Assembly (NCBI GenBank): GCA_900554645.1
Contig: USIE01000002.1
Location: 1-64,000 of the forward strand
DNA: 64,000 bases
Origin: an uncultured Collinsella sp.
GTDB lineage: Bacteria; Actinomycetota; Coriobacteriia; Coriobacteriales; Coriobacteriaceae
Direction of reading: 5' to 3'
A program made the translations under genes and the position numbers. Below, in pieces: positions 34,277-42,720 of this stretch (the first letter of the stretch is position 1; every line of letters starts with the position of its first letter). Under the pieces are notes generated by a model that was not told where the DNA came from, made no database searches, and was given only the letters and a program-made list of their open reading frames with translations.

Positions 34277-34446
34277 GACGGATCGCCCCCGCGAAAGCCG
34301 CTGGGCGCCGGCGGAAGCATCGCGGCTTCCTCGGCGCGCGAGCACTCCGACGACGTCCTCAGCACCGCCCACGCCGCAAGCGCCATGGCGGCCGAGGCCG
34401 CCCCCAGTGCGTAGCCCGCGGCGAGCCACAAGAGAGCCGTTCCCAT
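34273..34446 (-). CDS. Small single-span membrane protein (DUF3789-like)
   Basis: A 57-residue protein, MGTALLWLAAGYALGAASAA then a charged tail, with one transmembrane helix. Small proteins of this kind commonly precede replication genes in Gram-positive ICEs; the function is unknown. A GAGGAAAGG lies about 10 bases before ATG 34446. It is the first gene of the long minus-strand operon, and its stop overlaps the next start by four bases (GTGA). Confidence 0.6.
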   Translation of the reverse strand: MGTALLWLAAGYALGAASAAMALAAWAVLRTSSECSRAEEAAMLPPAPSGFRGGDPS

Positions 34447-34500
34447 ATCTGCGCCTTTCCTCGTTGGTTTTTCCCTGGGTTTCCCCAACCAAAGGGCGCG

Positions 34501-34586
34501 TCCGCGCAAGTTTTGGACATCGGATGGGCACAACCGGGCGAACGGGCGGCGCCGCGCCTCACCGATAGGTCCGAAAGGTGAGCGCC
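34501..34586 (+). repeat. Composite repeat upstream of the Abi gene
   Basis: Two overlapping repeat relationships. Bases 34501-34558 (TCCGCGCAAGTTTTGGACAT, then CGGATGGGC) recur in the same orientation at 36103-36156 with about seven differences and a 2-base gap. Bases 34550-34586 recur inverted at 17712-17748. The copies bracket the Abi gene on one hand and the transfer operon on the other. Confidence 0.65.
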
Positions 34587-34628
34587 AACGGCCATGGGCC
34601 AAAACCGCAAAGCGGACAGCATGCCAGG

Positions 34629-34634
34629 TATAAT
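34629..34634 (+). promoter_or_regulatory. Minus-10 element of the Abi gene
   Basis: A perfect TATAAT 44 bases before ATG 34678. No consensus TTGACA sits 17 bases upstream, so the minus-35 is weak or regulated. It lies downstream of an alternative GTG at 34578, which argues for the shorter protein. Confidence 0.5.
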
Positions 34635-34677
34635 CGAGCCGTAATGCAACCAACGTCTAATCAAGAAGGGGGCCCGA

Positions 34678-35681
34678 TGGCCAAGGAACTGCAGCAGACG
34701 GAAGAAGCCTGCAGCGAAAAGGAGCCAAAGCAGCAGAAACCCAAACTCGCCATCGCCGAGCAGATCACCCACCTAAAGTCGAAGGGCGTCAAGTTCGCGA
34801 TATGTGACGAGGAGGAGGCCACCTCCTTCCTGGCAGACGTATGCGACTTCTACGAGGCGACGTCCTACAGGAAGCTGTTCACCAAGCGCCAAGGTGGGAA
34901 GCACGACGGGGAGTACATAGACCTCGACTTCGCCCAGCTCAAGGCTTTCTTCGAGCTAGACCAGACGCTGCGCGAGACCCTCTTCCCTATGACGCAGCAC
35001 ATAGAGCACGCGTGGAAGGTAGCGCTGAAGCGAGCCGTCGCAGACCGCGACGGCGAGGACGGCTATTCCATAGTCGTGGACTATATGGGATCGCTCTCGC
35101 CGAAGGACCGGAAGTACCGCGACGGCGAGATTAAGCGGAGCTCAAGAAACCCCTACGCCCACGGCGTTTACGAGAAATACGCCGACTGCATGCCCGTATG
35201 GGCATTCCTCGAGCTGACGTCGTTCGGAACCCTCGCCGACTTCGTCCGCTTCTGCGGGAACCGCTGGGGTGACAAGTCGCTCGTGAGGGCCCATTACGAC
35301 TTGAAGAAGGTCAAGTCTGTCAGGAACTGCGCGGCGCACGGCTCTTGCATTATCAACGTGTTTGCAGAGGGCGAGAACTCCAGGCACACGACGTCGGTCG
35401 ACACGCTCGACGCGGTCGCAAGGGTAAGCTTGTCCAAGGCCACCAGGAAGAAATGGATGCGCAACGCGGCAGCGCAGGAGATAGCCATCACGCTCGTCCG
35501 CTACTCCAAGGACGTCCGTGACGCCGAATCGAGGGAAAAGGCTGAAAGATGGTTGAAGGGATTCTTCGACGAGGTACGGCAGGACGCCGATCTCCTGCCG
35601 CAGACCGGCCCCGACGCGACCTCCGCGGCTGCGTTTAATTTCATGGAGGCCTTGACAAAGAGTCTCGGACTGATAAAGTGA
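34678..35681 (+). CDS. Abi_2-family abortive infection protein (AbiD/AbiF type)
   Basis: A 334-residue protein of the Abi_2 group. The N-terminal part has PKLAIAEQITHLKSKGVKF, typical of AbiD/AbiF. The central segment DLDFAQLKAFFELDQTLRET LFPMTQHIEHAWK is conserved in the family, and KSVRNCAAHGS supplies the R-x4-H motif of HEPN-type RNases. These proteins abort phage infection by killing or stalling the cell. I chose ATG 34678, behind AAGAAGGGGG and the TATAAT at 34629. It is plus-strand cargo in a minus-strand region, bracketed by repeats, with no antitoxin directly beside it. Confidence 0.85.
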
Positions 35682-35693
35682 GCTGCAGATCAA

Positions 35694-35709
35694 AAAACCC
35701 TAGGGTTTT
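35694..35709 (+). terminator. 16-bp palindrome after the Abi gene
   Basis: AAAACCCTAGGGTTTT is a perfect palindrome 12 bases after the Abi stop, with A-rich sequence before it and TTTTGGGG after it. It is a plausible short bidirectional terminator, though the stem is weak; a protein-binding site is the alternative. Confidence 0.4.
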
Positions 35710-35962
35710 GGGGGCGGGATGGTGAGAGCCAAACTGCCCCATTTTTTTCACCGAACCACCCACCTGTATCGATTATATCTCGTTCAAACATTTCTCGCCG
35801 AATCGGCTATGTCGGCGCCTCGTTGAGGTGGGGTTCGAGCCAGAAGGCCTTTCTACCCTTCCATCCCATATCAGAGCGTAAGTTCTTTTTCTGCACCAAG
35901 ACCCTCGCCCCGCTCGAATGCCACAGCAGTTCTACCGCATGGGAGGCAACGGCTAGCGCCGT

Positions 35963-36072
35963 CCAGTGGATTGACCAGTAAGTTGACCAGTAGATTTCAC
36001 TGTTCTACCAGTTCGTCGCGCTGGTAACGATGTTTACGAGACCAGTGGATTGACCAGTAGACTGACCAGTGC
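35963..36072. repeat. Iteron-like cluster of TGACCAGT repeats
   Basis: The 18-mer CCAGTGGATTGACCAGTA occurs exactly twice (35963-35980 and 36042-36059). Two further TGACCAGT copies follow each (35985 and 36063 region), and an inverted pair CTACCAG...CTGGTAA lies between them (36005-36027). It occupies the middle of a 577-base gap between the Abi and RelB genes. Such clusters bind replication initiators or partition and regulatory proteins. The flanking bases (35710-35962) hold nothing else I can identify. Confidence 0.65.
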
Positions 36073-36102
36073 GACACACATGGGAGAAGCATTGCGAAAG
36101 CG

Positions 36103-36156
36103 TCCGCGCATGTTTTAGACATCGGATGGGCGCAAACGGGCGGGCGGCGCTGCGCC
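36103..36156 (+). repeat. Second copy of the cargo-upstream repeat
   Basis: TCCGCGCATGTTTTAGACAT, then CGGATGGGC and a GC-rich end, matching 34501-34558 in the same orientation. Here it precedes the RelB/DinJ gene, with a TACAAT (36225-36230) as likely minus-10 downstream. Each cargo gene therefore has its own copy of the same upstream module. Confidence 0.65.
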
Positions 36157-36258
36157 GGCCCGTCGGCAAAGGGAATACTGAGGAAATCGGGAATGGCCAG
36201 AGGTGCTCACCGGCGCTATCGCTCTACAATCGTCCTGCAACAATCGAAGGGGGAAATA

Positions 36259-36447
36259 ATGGGCACGGCATCGGTGACCATCAGGGCTGAGGAGTCCACG
36301 AAGCGCGCCGTGCGCGCCCTCGCCGAGAACTTCGGCTTCGACATCTCGTCCATCGCCCGCGCCTTCTACAAGCAAATCGAGCGCGAGGGGAAGATTCCCC
36401 CGAGCCTCGCCGAGTACCTGAAGCCCGACAAGAAGCCGCTGAAATAA
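36259..36447 (+). CDS. RelB/DinJ-family antitoxin, orphan
   Basis: A 62-residue protein, MGTASVTIRAEESTKRAVRA then LAENFGFDISSIARAFYKQI, the ribbon-helix-helix and helix pattern of RelB/DinJ antitoxins. GAAGGGGG precedes ATG 36259. The expected RelE/YafQ toxin should follow within a few bases, but the next 279 bases contain no gene. It may repress its own promoter, neutralise a chromosomal toxin in trans (anti-addiction), or be a leftover. Confidence 0.8.
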   Translation: MGTASVTIRAEESTKRAVRALAENFGFDISSIARAFYKQIEREGKIPPSLAEYLKPDKKPLK

Positions 36448-36572
36448 ACGCTTTGCGAGAAACCAACGCCTTGGTTCGAGAAGAGACGCCCGCCGAATCC
36501 GCTTGCCTACCATCCAGGCAGCCATAGTGGAAGCAGGCCGTATCGCTCTCTCGATTCTACCCATACTCCAAC

Positions 36573-36597
36573 CATTCTAACCACCATGGTTAGAATG
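36573..36597. promoter_or_regulatory. Perfect inverted repeat near the recombinase operon end
   Basis: Arms CATTCTAACCA and TGGTTAGAATG are perfect over 11 bp with a CCA spacer, in the gap between the RelB gene and the end of the first recombinase gene. It could be a regulator site, a recombinase half-site pair or a terminator without U-run. Confidence 0.4.
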
Positions 36598-36726
36598 CGC
36601 CGATTTCCCAGAAGGGTTTATCTCAGCACTGCGCCCCTCAAAGCCTGCGGCCGAGGAGCGCAGTTGCCCTGCCCCTTGAGGCCCCAAAGCCAAGGGCGCG
36701 GTGTCTTTGATAATGCGAGATGGCGA

Positions 36727-38223
36727 TCAGCGCATCACGACCTCCAGGCGCGGGCCTTCGCGCACCAGCACCTTCTCGACGATGCGCCTGAGCAGCGCCC
36801 TGTCGACGTCATCGAGCCTGTGCTCCTCCAAAGCGGAGAGAAGCGCCGCCCGCTCCTTCTCGCCGTCGGCCTCGAGCAGCCTGTCCGCGCCGGACGGGAG
36901 CAGCGAGGCCGACGCGGCGGCGTGCTGCGCCGCGGCCGTCGCCGGAGTGCCGAGGACTTCGAGGTCGGCGGCCGTCGCCTTCCCGAAAGCGTAGCGCTCG
37001 TAGGCCGCGAGCTTCGCCGCCGCGGTGACGCGGGGCTTCGGCTTCCGGTCGGGTTCGCGCTCGGCGCAAGGCCGCGACGTTGAACCGCCTTCCCTCATGG
37101 CAGCCGCGATGGCGTCTGCGACCTCATCCTCCGTCACCCGCCGCCTGTCGCCGCCGGCGCAGTCGCACTTGCAGGTGAAGGCGCCGCCCGCCTTCCATGC
37201 GCGGTAGCTGAGCGAGTGCCCGCACTCGGCCCGCCTGAGAAGTCCACGCGCGAACGGGCTTTTCGGCGCAGACTTCCCCACTCCCTTGAGGTGCTCCTTG
37301 GTCCTAAGACACGCCTGCGCGGCCCGCCAGAGCCCGTCTGCGACCAACGCGGGATGCGCGCCCTCGGTGACGTAGCGTTCCGATTCAGGCACCACGTCGA
37401 CCGGATGCCTGTTCATGACGCGCCTACGCGTCTTGCCGGTCACGAGCGTCCCCGTGTACACCGGGTCGCCCACGATCTTCTGCACCTGCGTGCCGGTCCA
37501 GCGGCGGCTCTTCGGCTCGGGGCGCTTGCCGTACCCGTACAGCCCGAGCCTGCGGTACGCCACGCCCGGCGTCTCGATGCCGTCGGCGTCGAGCGCCGCG
37601 GCGACGAGCTTCGGATCGGCAAGCTCGGCCGCGAGCTCGAACAGCCTGCGCACGCCGGGGGCGAAGCGCTCGTCCGGTGCCAGCCTCATGCGGTCGGCTG
37701 GGTCCACCATGTAGCCGAACGGCGGCGTGGGGTGCGGCCGTAGCCCTCGCCGCCACTTCGTCTGGAGCGCGCTGCGCACGCGGATCGACGTGTCCCGGCA
37801 GTAGGCGGCGTTGGCTATGTTGCGTATGGCTATGCCCGGCGCCGCCGAGTCGAGGCTGCACGCGGCCGAGTCATAGCTCTCGGCGATGCTCACGAACCTC
37901 ACGCGCAGGAAAGGGAAGACCTGCTCGATGTAGGTGCCGGCGTCGATGTACTCCCTGGCGAAGCGGCTCAAATCCTTCACGATTATGCAGGAGACGCGCC
38001 CCTCCTTGCACAGGGCGAGCATGCGCTGGACCTCGGGCCGATCGAAGCTCGACCCGCTGAAGCCGTCGTCGACGAACTCCTCGACGGGCTGGCAGGAAAG
38101 CCCCGGGTCGCGTTCGACGAAGGAACGCAAGATGGCCCGCTGGTTGGCGATGGAATTGCTCACCGCGCCCTCGCCCTCCAGGTCGCCGTCGGCCCTCGAG
38201 AGCCTCATGTACAGCGCGATCAT
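36727..38223 (-). CDS. Large serine recombinase 1
   Basis: A 498-residue large serine recombinase, last of four overlapping genes. The catalytic Ser is in MIALYMRLSRADGD, the helix-E arginines in IIVKDLSRFAREY, followed by a recombinase domain (YCRDTSIRVRSALQTKWRRG) and a zinc-ribbon-like region with Cys pairs (RRAECGHSL ... CKCDC). A coiled-coil C-terminus follows. It should cut and join at a two-base core within att sites. Its ATG overlaps the recombinase 2 stop by four bases. Confidence 0.92.
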   Translation of the reverse strand: MIALYMRLSRADGDLEGEGAVSNSIANQRAILRSFVERDPGLSCQPVEEFVDDGFSGSSFDRPEVQRMLALCKEGRVSCIIVKDLSRFAREYIDAGTYIEQVFPFLRVRFVSIAESYDSAACSLDSAAPGIAIRNIANAAYCRDTSIRVRSALQTKWRRGLRPHPTPPFGYMVDPADRMRLAPDERFAPGVRRLFELAAELADPKLVAAALDADGIETPGVAYRRLGLYGYGKRPEPKSRRWTGTQVQKIVGDPVYTGTLVTGKTRRRVMNRHPVDVVPESERYVTEGAHPALVADGLWRAAQACLRTKEHLKGVGKSAPKSPFARGLLRRAECGHSLSYRAWKAGGAFTCKCDCAGGDRRRVTEDEVADAIAAAMREGGSTSRPCAEREPDRKPKPRVTAAAKLAAYERYAFGKATAADLEVLGTPATAAAQHAAASASLLPSGADRLLEADGEKERAALLSALEEHRLDDVDRALLRRIVEKVLVREGPRLEVVMR

Positions 38224-39905
38224 GCGAGCCTCCGCTCTATAGAAGCCACCCTGTCGCGCCAGTCACCGAACCTGAACTCGATCACGATGCCGCCGTCGCG
38301 GCCCACCTCTATGCGCCTCACCAGCGCCAGCACCAGGTCGCGGCTGAACGTGAACAGGTCCTCCAGCGCCGCGACCGCCTCCTCGAACGCGACGTCTGAG
38401 GCGAGCAGCGCGTCGAAGTCCTCGAGTTCGCGGTTGGCCGCTTCGAGCGCGGCCCGGCAATCGGCCGCCCTCCCGTCGGCCTCGGCCTGCATCTCCTTGT
38501 ACTCGGCCAGCGTCACGCCGCCGCATGCGTACAGCTCGTAGAGCCGCTGCCGCTCGCGCGACAACGCGGCGGCCCGCGCGGCCAGCGCGTCGACAGACGC
38601 CTGCAGCCGCCTCCTCTCCTCGACCGCTCCCTCGCTGCCCCTGAGCCCGGGAAGCACCCGGTCGAGCTCCAGCGCCGTCGAGACCTGAACCCTGACCTCG
38701 TCCATGATGGCTATGCGCAGCGCGCGCTCGGCGACGCGCACGTCGTTGCCGCAACCGCGCCCATGGTGCCGCCGGCACTTGTACACGCTGCCCCGGGCCT
38801 CCCCCGTCTTCGGGTTGAACCTGCGGTCGAGGATCATGCGGCCGCCGCACTCGGCGCAGAACAACACGCCCGCCAGCTCGTCGGGCATGGCGTTGCGGTC
38901 GGCCTCCTTGGCCGCCACCTGCGCCCGCTTCGCCGCCTTCTGGGCGCGCCGCTTGGCGCGGACGCGGCCGAACACCTCGGCCGACACGAGCGCCGGGTGC
39001 GCATCGGGGAAGACCAAGCGCTCGCCCTCGGGCACCGTGTGCGCGGGAATCCCGTCGTAAAGCGACCGGTAGGTGTTGCCGAGCACGAGCGTGCCGACGT
39101 AGACGGGGTTGTCGAGCATCTTGGCGACGTAGCGCGCCGACCACGGTCTGTCGCGCCACGCGCCCGCGTAGCCCGCCGACGACTGGGCGTCCAGGTGGTC
39201 GACGGGCGTTGGCGCGCCCATTTCCGCAAGCGCCGCCGCGATGTCGACCAGCCGCTCGCCGTCGAGGAACATGGAGAAGGCCAGCGGCACGAACGGCGCG
39301 GTGGCGTCGTCGACGTCGAGCCTGCCCTCGCCGCGCACCACGTGGTAGCCGTAGCACGTGTTGCCGTAGATGACCTCCCCCTCCTCCATCTGACGGTGCT
39401 TCACCGCCGACACCTTGCGGGACGTCTCCACCGCGTACATCTCGTTGACCAGCCCCTTGAAGGGCACGACGATGCCGCCGTCGCCCTGCAGCGTGTCGAG
39501 CCCGTCGTTCACCGCGACGAAGCGCACGCCCAGAAACGGGAAGATGCGCTCCAGGTAGGTGCTCGTCTCGTACATGTTGCGCCCGAAGCGGCTCAGATCC
39601 TTCACGGCGATGCAGTCGACGGCGCCTGCGCGCACCTCATCCATGAGCGCGTCGAACGCGGCCCTGCCCTCGAACATGGTGCCTGTGCGGCCGTTGTCCT
39701 CGTAGACGCCGACCACCTCCACGCCCTCCATGCCCGACAAGCTGTCGCGCACGAAATCGACCTGGGCCCGCAGGCTGCTGTCGCCTGCCAGCCCGTTGTT
39801 CCTACAGCTCAGCCGCGCGTAGACGGCGCACCTCCATACCTTGGCCGCGGGCGCTGCGGGAACCGCCGCGACGCTTGCCGCCGCTTTCCTCGACTTCCTA
39901 GCCAC
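38220..39905 (-). CDS. Large serine recombinase 2
   Basis: A 561-residue large serine recombinase with intact catalytic residues: Ser in VYARLSCRNNG, and Arg in IAVKDLSRFGRNMYE. The middle has the recombinase domain (EMYAVETSRKVSAVKHRQME), a zinc ribbon (FCAECGGRMILDRRF, YKCRRHHGRGCG) and a long coiled coil. The start is GTG at 39905 with GGAAGGAGG six bases upstream; it overlaps the recombinase 3 stop by eight bases. Earlier in-frame starts lie inside recombinase 3 and look like a shadow. Confidence 0.9.
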   Translation of the reverse strand: MARKSRKAAASVAAVPAAPAAKVWRCAVYARLSCRNNGLAGDSSLRAQVDFVRDSLSGMEGVEVVGVYEDNGRTGTMFEGRAAFDALMDEVRAGAVDCIAVKDLSRFGRNMYETSTYLERIFPFLGVRFVAVNDGLDTLQGDGGIVVPFKGLVNEMYAVETSRKVSAVKHRQMEEGEVIYGNTCYGYHVVRGEGRLDVDDATAPFVPLAFSMFLDGERLVDIAAALAEMGAPTPVDHLDAQSSAGYAGAWRDRPWSARYVAKMLDNPVYVGTLVLGNTYRSLYDGIPAHTVPEGERLVFPDAHPALVSAEVFGRVRAKRRAQKAAKRAQVAAKEADRNAMPDELAGVLFCAECGGRMILDRRFNPKTGEARGSVYKCRRHHGRGCGNDVRVAERALRIAIMDEVRVQVSTALELDRVLPGLRGSEGAVEERRRLQASVDALAARAAALSRERQRLYELYACGGVTLAEYKEMQAEADGRAADCRAALEAANRELEDFDALLASDVAFEEAVAALEDLFTFSRDLVLALVRRIEVGRDGGIVIEFRFGDWRDRVASIERRLA

Positions 39906-40878
39906 GGCAGGGCCTCCTTCCCTCGGCCTTAGTCGGGCAGGCATAGCGGTTGCGCGCAAGCCCCTCGTTGGCCTCCTCGAACAGCTCCCGGCCGACCAGC
40001 GCCGGGTGGTGTCCCTCGATAACGGGGAACGACCCAATCGGGATGCCGCTTTTGCGCATGCGGATGCTGGCAAGGCGCTCGGGGGCGAAGTCGCCCGTGT
40101 AGAAGGGGTTGGTCACCATGCTCCTGATGGCGGCATAATCCCAGCCTTCAATGGCATGCCGATTGTGGCCGTAGAGCTCGTTGGCCCTCTGCCTGGGCCC
40201 GGGGCACCCAAGCTCGCGCACCTGGCCCTCCAGCTTGCTGCGCCACCAGCGCCCCTGGGCGGCAAGCTCGAAGATTCTGGGGACGAAGGCCGCCACCTCG
40301 CCGTCCACGCGCACGCCGCAGGGCGCGTCCTCGTCGAAGACGTAGCCGAAGGGAACGTTGCGCCTTATAAGCCCGCCGGAGGCGAGCCTGTCGTGCTCGG
40401 CATGCAGGGCCAGTGCGTCGGACATCTCTGTCTGCAGCCCCTTGAAGTACGCCCGCACGTCGCCGCCCTGCGTGTCGAAGCCGCGCGCACAGTCCACGAA
40501 GCGGAATCCCATGGGCACCAGCACCTCCTCGACGTAGAAGCGGGCCTCCGAGAAGCACGGCGCGAACACCGCTATGTCGGGCACGACCACGCAGTCGGCC
40601 CTGCGGTTCTCGATGACGCGCATGAGCTCATCGAAGGCGGCGCGCACGTTGCGCACGGCGCTGCGGTTCCTGATGGTCTCCGCCTTGCGCGCGTCGCCGT
40701 GGGCGGAAAGCCACGCCTTGCACGCCGCCGACTGCGCCGGCATATCGGGGGCGCGAAGCCAACCGCTCATCCAGTCATAGGCGGAAAGGTACACGACGCA
40801 GCGCCATCTGCCGTCCTCGCGCGCCCCGGGGATACCGCGCGCCGCCGCCAGCACGTCGGAGAGGTCGAAGCCCGCCAT
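39898..40878 (-). CDS. Serine-recombinase paralogue lacking catalytic residues
   Basis: A 326-residue protein aligned with the N-terminal two-thirds of its neighbours. WRCVVYLSAYDW corresponds to WRCAVYARLSCR, so the catalytic Ser is shifted away (Tyr in its place), and CVVVPDIAVFAPC replaces CIAVKDLSRFGRN, losing the arginines. The recombinase domain remains (GLIRRNVPFGYVFDEDAP, IEGHHPALVGRELFEEA) but the zinc ribbon and coiled coil are missing. I infer a non-catalytic partner or directionality subunit. ATG overlaps recombinase 4 by four bases. Confidence 0.75.
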   Translation of the reverse strand: MAGFDLSDVLAAARGIPGAREDGRWRCVVYLSAYDWMSGWLRAPDMPAQSAACKAWLSAHGDARKAETIRNRSAVRNVRAAFDELMRVIENRRADCVVVPDIAVFAPCFSEARFYVEEVLVPMGFRFVDCARGFDTQGGDVRAYFKGLQTEMSDALALHAEHDRLASGGLIRRNVPFGYVFDEDAPCGVRVDGEVAAFVPRIFELAAQGRWWRSKLEGQVRELGCPGPRQRANELYGHNRHAIEGWDYAAIRSMVTNPFYTGDFAPERLASIRMRKSGIPIGSFPVIEGHHPALVGRELFEEANEGLARNRYACPTKAEGRRPCRG

Positions 40879-42509
40879 CACGCCACCCCCTCTTGCCTCG
40901 TGGCGCATGCGGCGACGGGGCCACCGAACCGGAAGACCACCTCGATGTCGCCGCCCTCGCCGACGAGCACCCTGTCGATGAGCTCTACGACCATCACGCG
41001 CTCGAGGCCCTCGGCGTCGCGATAACGCGCCAAGGTTTGCTCCCAGGTCTCCGCGTGCACGTCATCCAGCTGGGCCGTTTCCCGCTCGATGCCGGCCTTC
41101 TCGCCCTTCAGCTCCTGCAGCCTGACGTCGACAGCCCGGGCGAGCTCGGCGTACTGAGCCTTGTCGATAACGCCCGCTGCGTAATCGGAGTACATGCGCA
41201 GCCGCAAGTCGCCGTTGTGCTCGATGCGCCCCTCCACCGACTCCAGGCGGCAGGCGAGCTCGGCGCGCCTGTCGTGGCGGTACGCCTCGGCACTCCTCAC
41301 GACGCCATCGCCGTCGACCGCCGCGAGGGCGTGTCCGTGCACGGCCCGCATCACCGCCGCCGAAAGCTCGTCCTCCCACACCTTGTGCATGCCGCACTCG
41401 GCGCGGTTCTTCCTATGGGTCTCGCAGGAGTAGTAGAAGCGCTTGCCGCTGGAGCAGCGGCTCGCATGCCGCGCCATCGTCGCGCCGCAATCCGCGCAGA
41501 AAAGGAACCCCGACAGCGGCAGCGACCGCTTGGCGCCGGGCGACAGGCGCATGTCGCGCCGCGCCAGCTTGCGCACCAGGCCGAAGGTGGCCGGGTCCAC
41601 TATCGCCTCGTGCGCGCCGGGCGAACGGTCCCACTCGGACTCGTCGACGGAGAGCACCGCCTTGCGCCGGAAATCGGGCTTGCAGGTCTTGCCCTGCACG
41701 AGCGTGCCCGCATAGGTCTCGTTCGACAGGATGCGCAGCACCGTGCGCGCGTCCCAGGCGGTCCTCTCCCCCTTGCAGAAGTTCGAGCTGCGCGCCGCGC
41801 CCTTTGCCGCGAAATACTCGTAGGGGCTTGGCACAAGGCTCTCATTGAGCATGGCGGCTATGCCGGCGGCGCTCATGCCGCCGATGCGCGCGTCGAAGAT
41901 GCCGCGCACAACGCCGGCGGGTTCCGGGTCGATCACAAGCCTGCCGCGGTCGGGGCCCGACCCCTTGGCGTAGCCGTAGGGGGCGAAGGCGCCAACGAAC
42001 TCGCCGCGGCGGCGCTTGGCGGAAAGCGACGCCTTGGTCTTGGCGGAGGCGTCGCGGCAGTACATGTCGTTGAAGAGGTTCTTCACCGGCAGCATCAGCG
42101 CGTCGGCCGGCGTCTTCTCGGCTGCGGAGTCGTAGCCGTCGGTGATGGCCATCACGCGCACGCCGAGCGCCGGGAACACCTGGTCCAGGTAGCGCGACAC
42201 GTCCAGGTAGTTGCGGCCGAGGCGACTCAGGTCCTTGACGACGATGCAGTCGATCTTGCCGGCCTCCACGTCGGCGAGTAGGCTGCCCCAGCCGGGGCGG
42301 TTCTCAAAGGTGGAGCCCGAGAAACCGTCGTCGGAGTACTCGGCGACGATGCTCAGGCCGCCGTTCGCGTCGGCGAAGTCGCGGATCATGGCATGCTGGT
42401 TGAGCACCGAGCCGCTGGTGCCGTAGCTCTCGTCATCGACGGAGAGCCTGGCGTAGCTAGCGGCGCGATAAACCCTTGCCGCTGGTTTTGGCGTTTTGGT
42501 TCTGGGCAT
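40878..42509 (-). CDS. Large serine recombinase 4
   Basis: A 543-residue large serine recombinase, first gene of the array. Catalytic Ser in ASYARLSVDDESYG, arginines in CIVVKDLSRLGRNY, recombinase domain (AKTKASLSAKRRRGEFVGA), zinc ribbon (LFCADCGATMARHAS, CETHRKNRAECGMH) and coiled-coil tail. ATG 42509 follows an AGGAGG; 210 bases separate it from the small SYAGECS gene, so it may have its own promoter. The inverted repeat at 42621-42633 lies there. Confidence 0.92.
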   Translation of the reverse strand: MPRTKTPKPAARVYRAASYARLSVDDESYGTSGSVLNQHAMIRDFADANGGLSIVAEYSDDGFSGSTFENRPGWGSLLADVEAGKIDCIVVKDLSRLGRNYLDVSRYLDQVFPALGVRVMAITDGYDSAAEKTPADALMLPVKNLFNDMYCRDASAKTKASLSAKRRRGEFVGAFAPYGYAKGSGPDRGRLVIDPEPAGVVRGIFDARIGGMSAAGIAAMLNESLVPSPYEYFAAKGAARSSNFCKGERTAWDARTVLRILSNETYAGTLVQGKTCKPDFRRKAVLSVDESEWDRSPGAHEAIVDPATFGLVRKLARRDMRLSPGAKRSLPLSGFLFCADCGATMARHASRCSSGKRFYYSCETHRKNRAECGMHKVWEDELSAAVMRAVHGHALAAVDGDGVVRSAEAYRHDRRAELACRLESVEGRIEHNGDLRLRMYSDYAAGVIDKAQYAELARAVDVRLQELKGEKAGIERETAQLDDVHAETWEQTLARYRDAEGLERVMVVELIDRVLVGEGGDIEVVFRFGGPVAACATRQEGVA

Positions 42510-42620
42510 GAAAAGGCCTCCTTTTGCACATATGTGTACGTGCGCCAGGAGGCTCTGAGATGTCCTCGGGATGCGCTGCGCTTCCCGCCAAGAAAACAAC
42601 CGACGCCGAGGACTCTTGTA

Positions 42621-42633
42621 TGCGTCTGACGCA
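42621..42633. promoter_or_regulatory. TGCGTCTGACGCA inverted repeat before the recombinase operon
   Basis: A perfect 6-bp inverted repeat around one base, 112 bases upstream of recombinase 4. A second short palindrome, CACATATGTG, lies at 42528-42537. Either is a reasonable operator for the recombinase promoter. Confidence 0.35.
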
Positions 42634-42720
42634 ATCGTACCACGCCTTCAGCAGCTCTGCGCCGGCAAAGGCGAAAATCTCAGGGTTGATGGAGTGTTTG
42701 CCGATGCCGGTCGAATCGCG

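Noticed and set aside
35963..36072. TGACCAGT repeats as a CRISPR array
   Set aside because: The units are short, unevenly spaced and partly inverted, with no equal-length spacers and no cas genes in the window.
36259..36726. A RelE-type toxin downstream of the RelB/DinJ gene
   Set aside because: The interval to the recombinase gene has no frame of adequate length or toxin motif on either strand.
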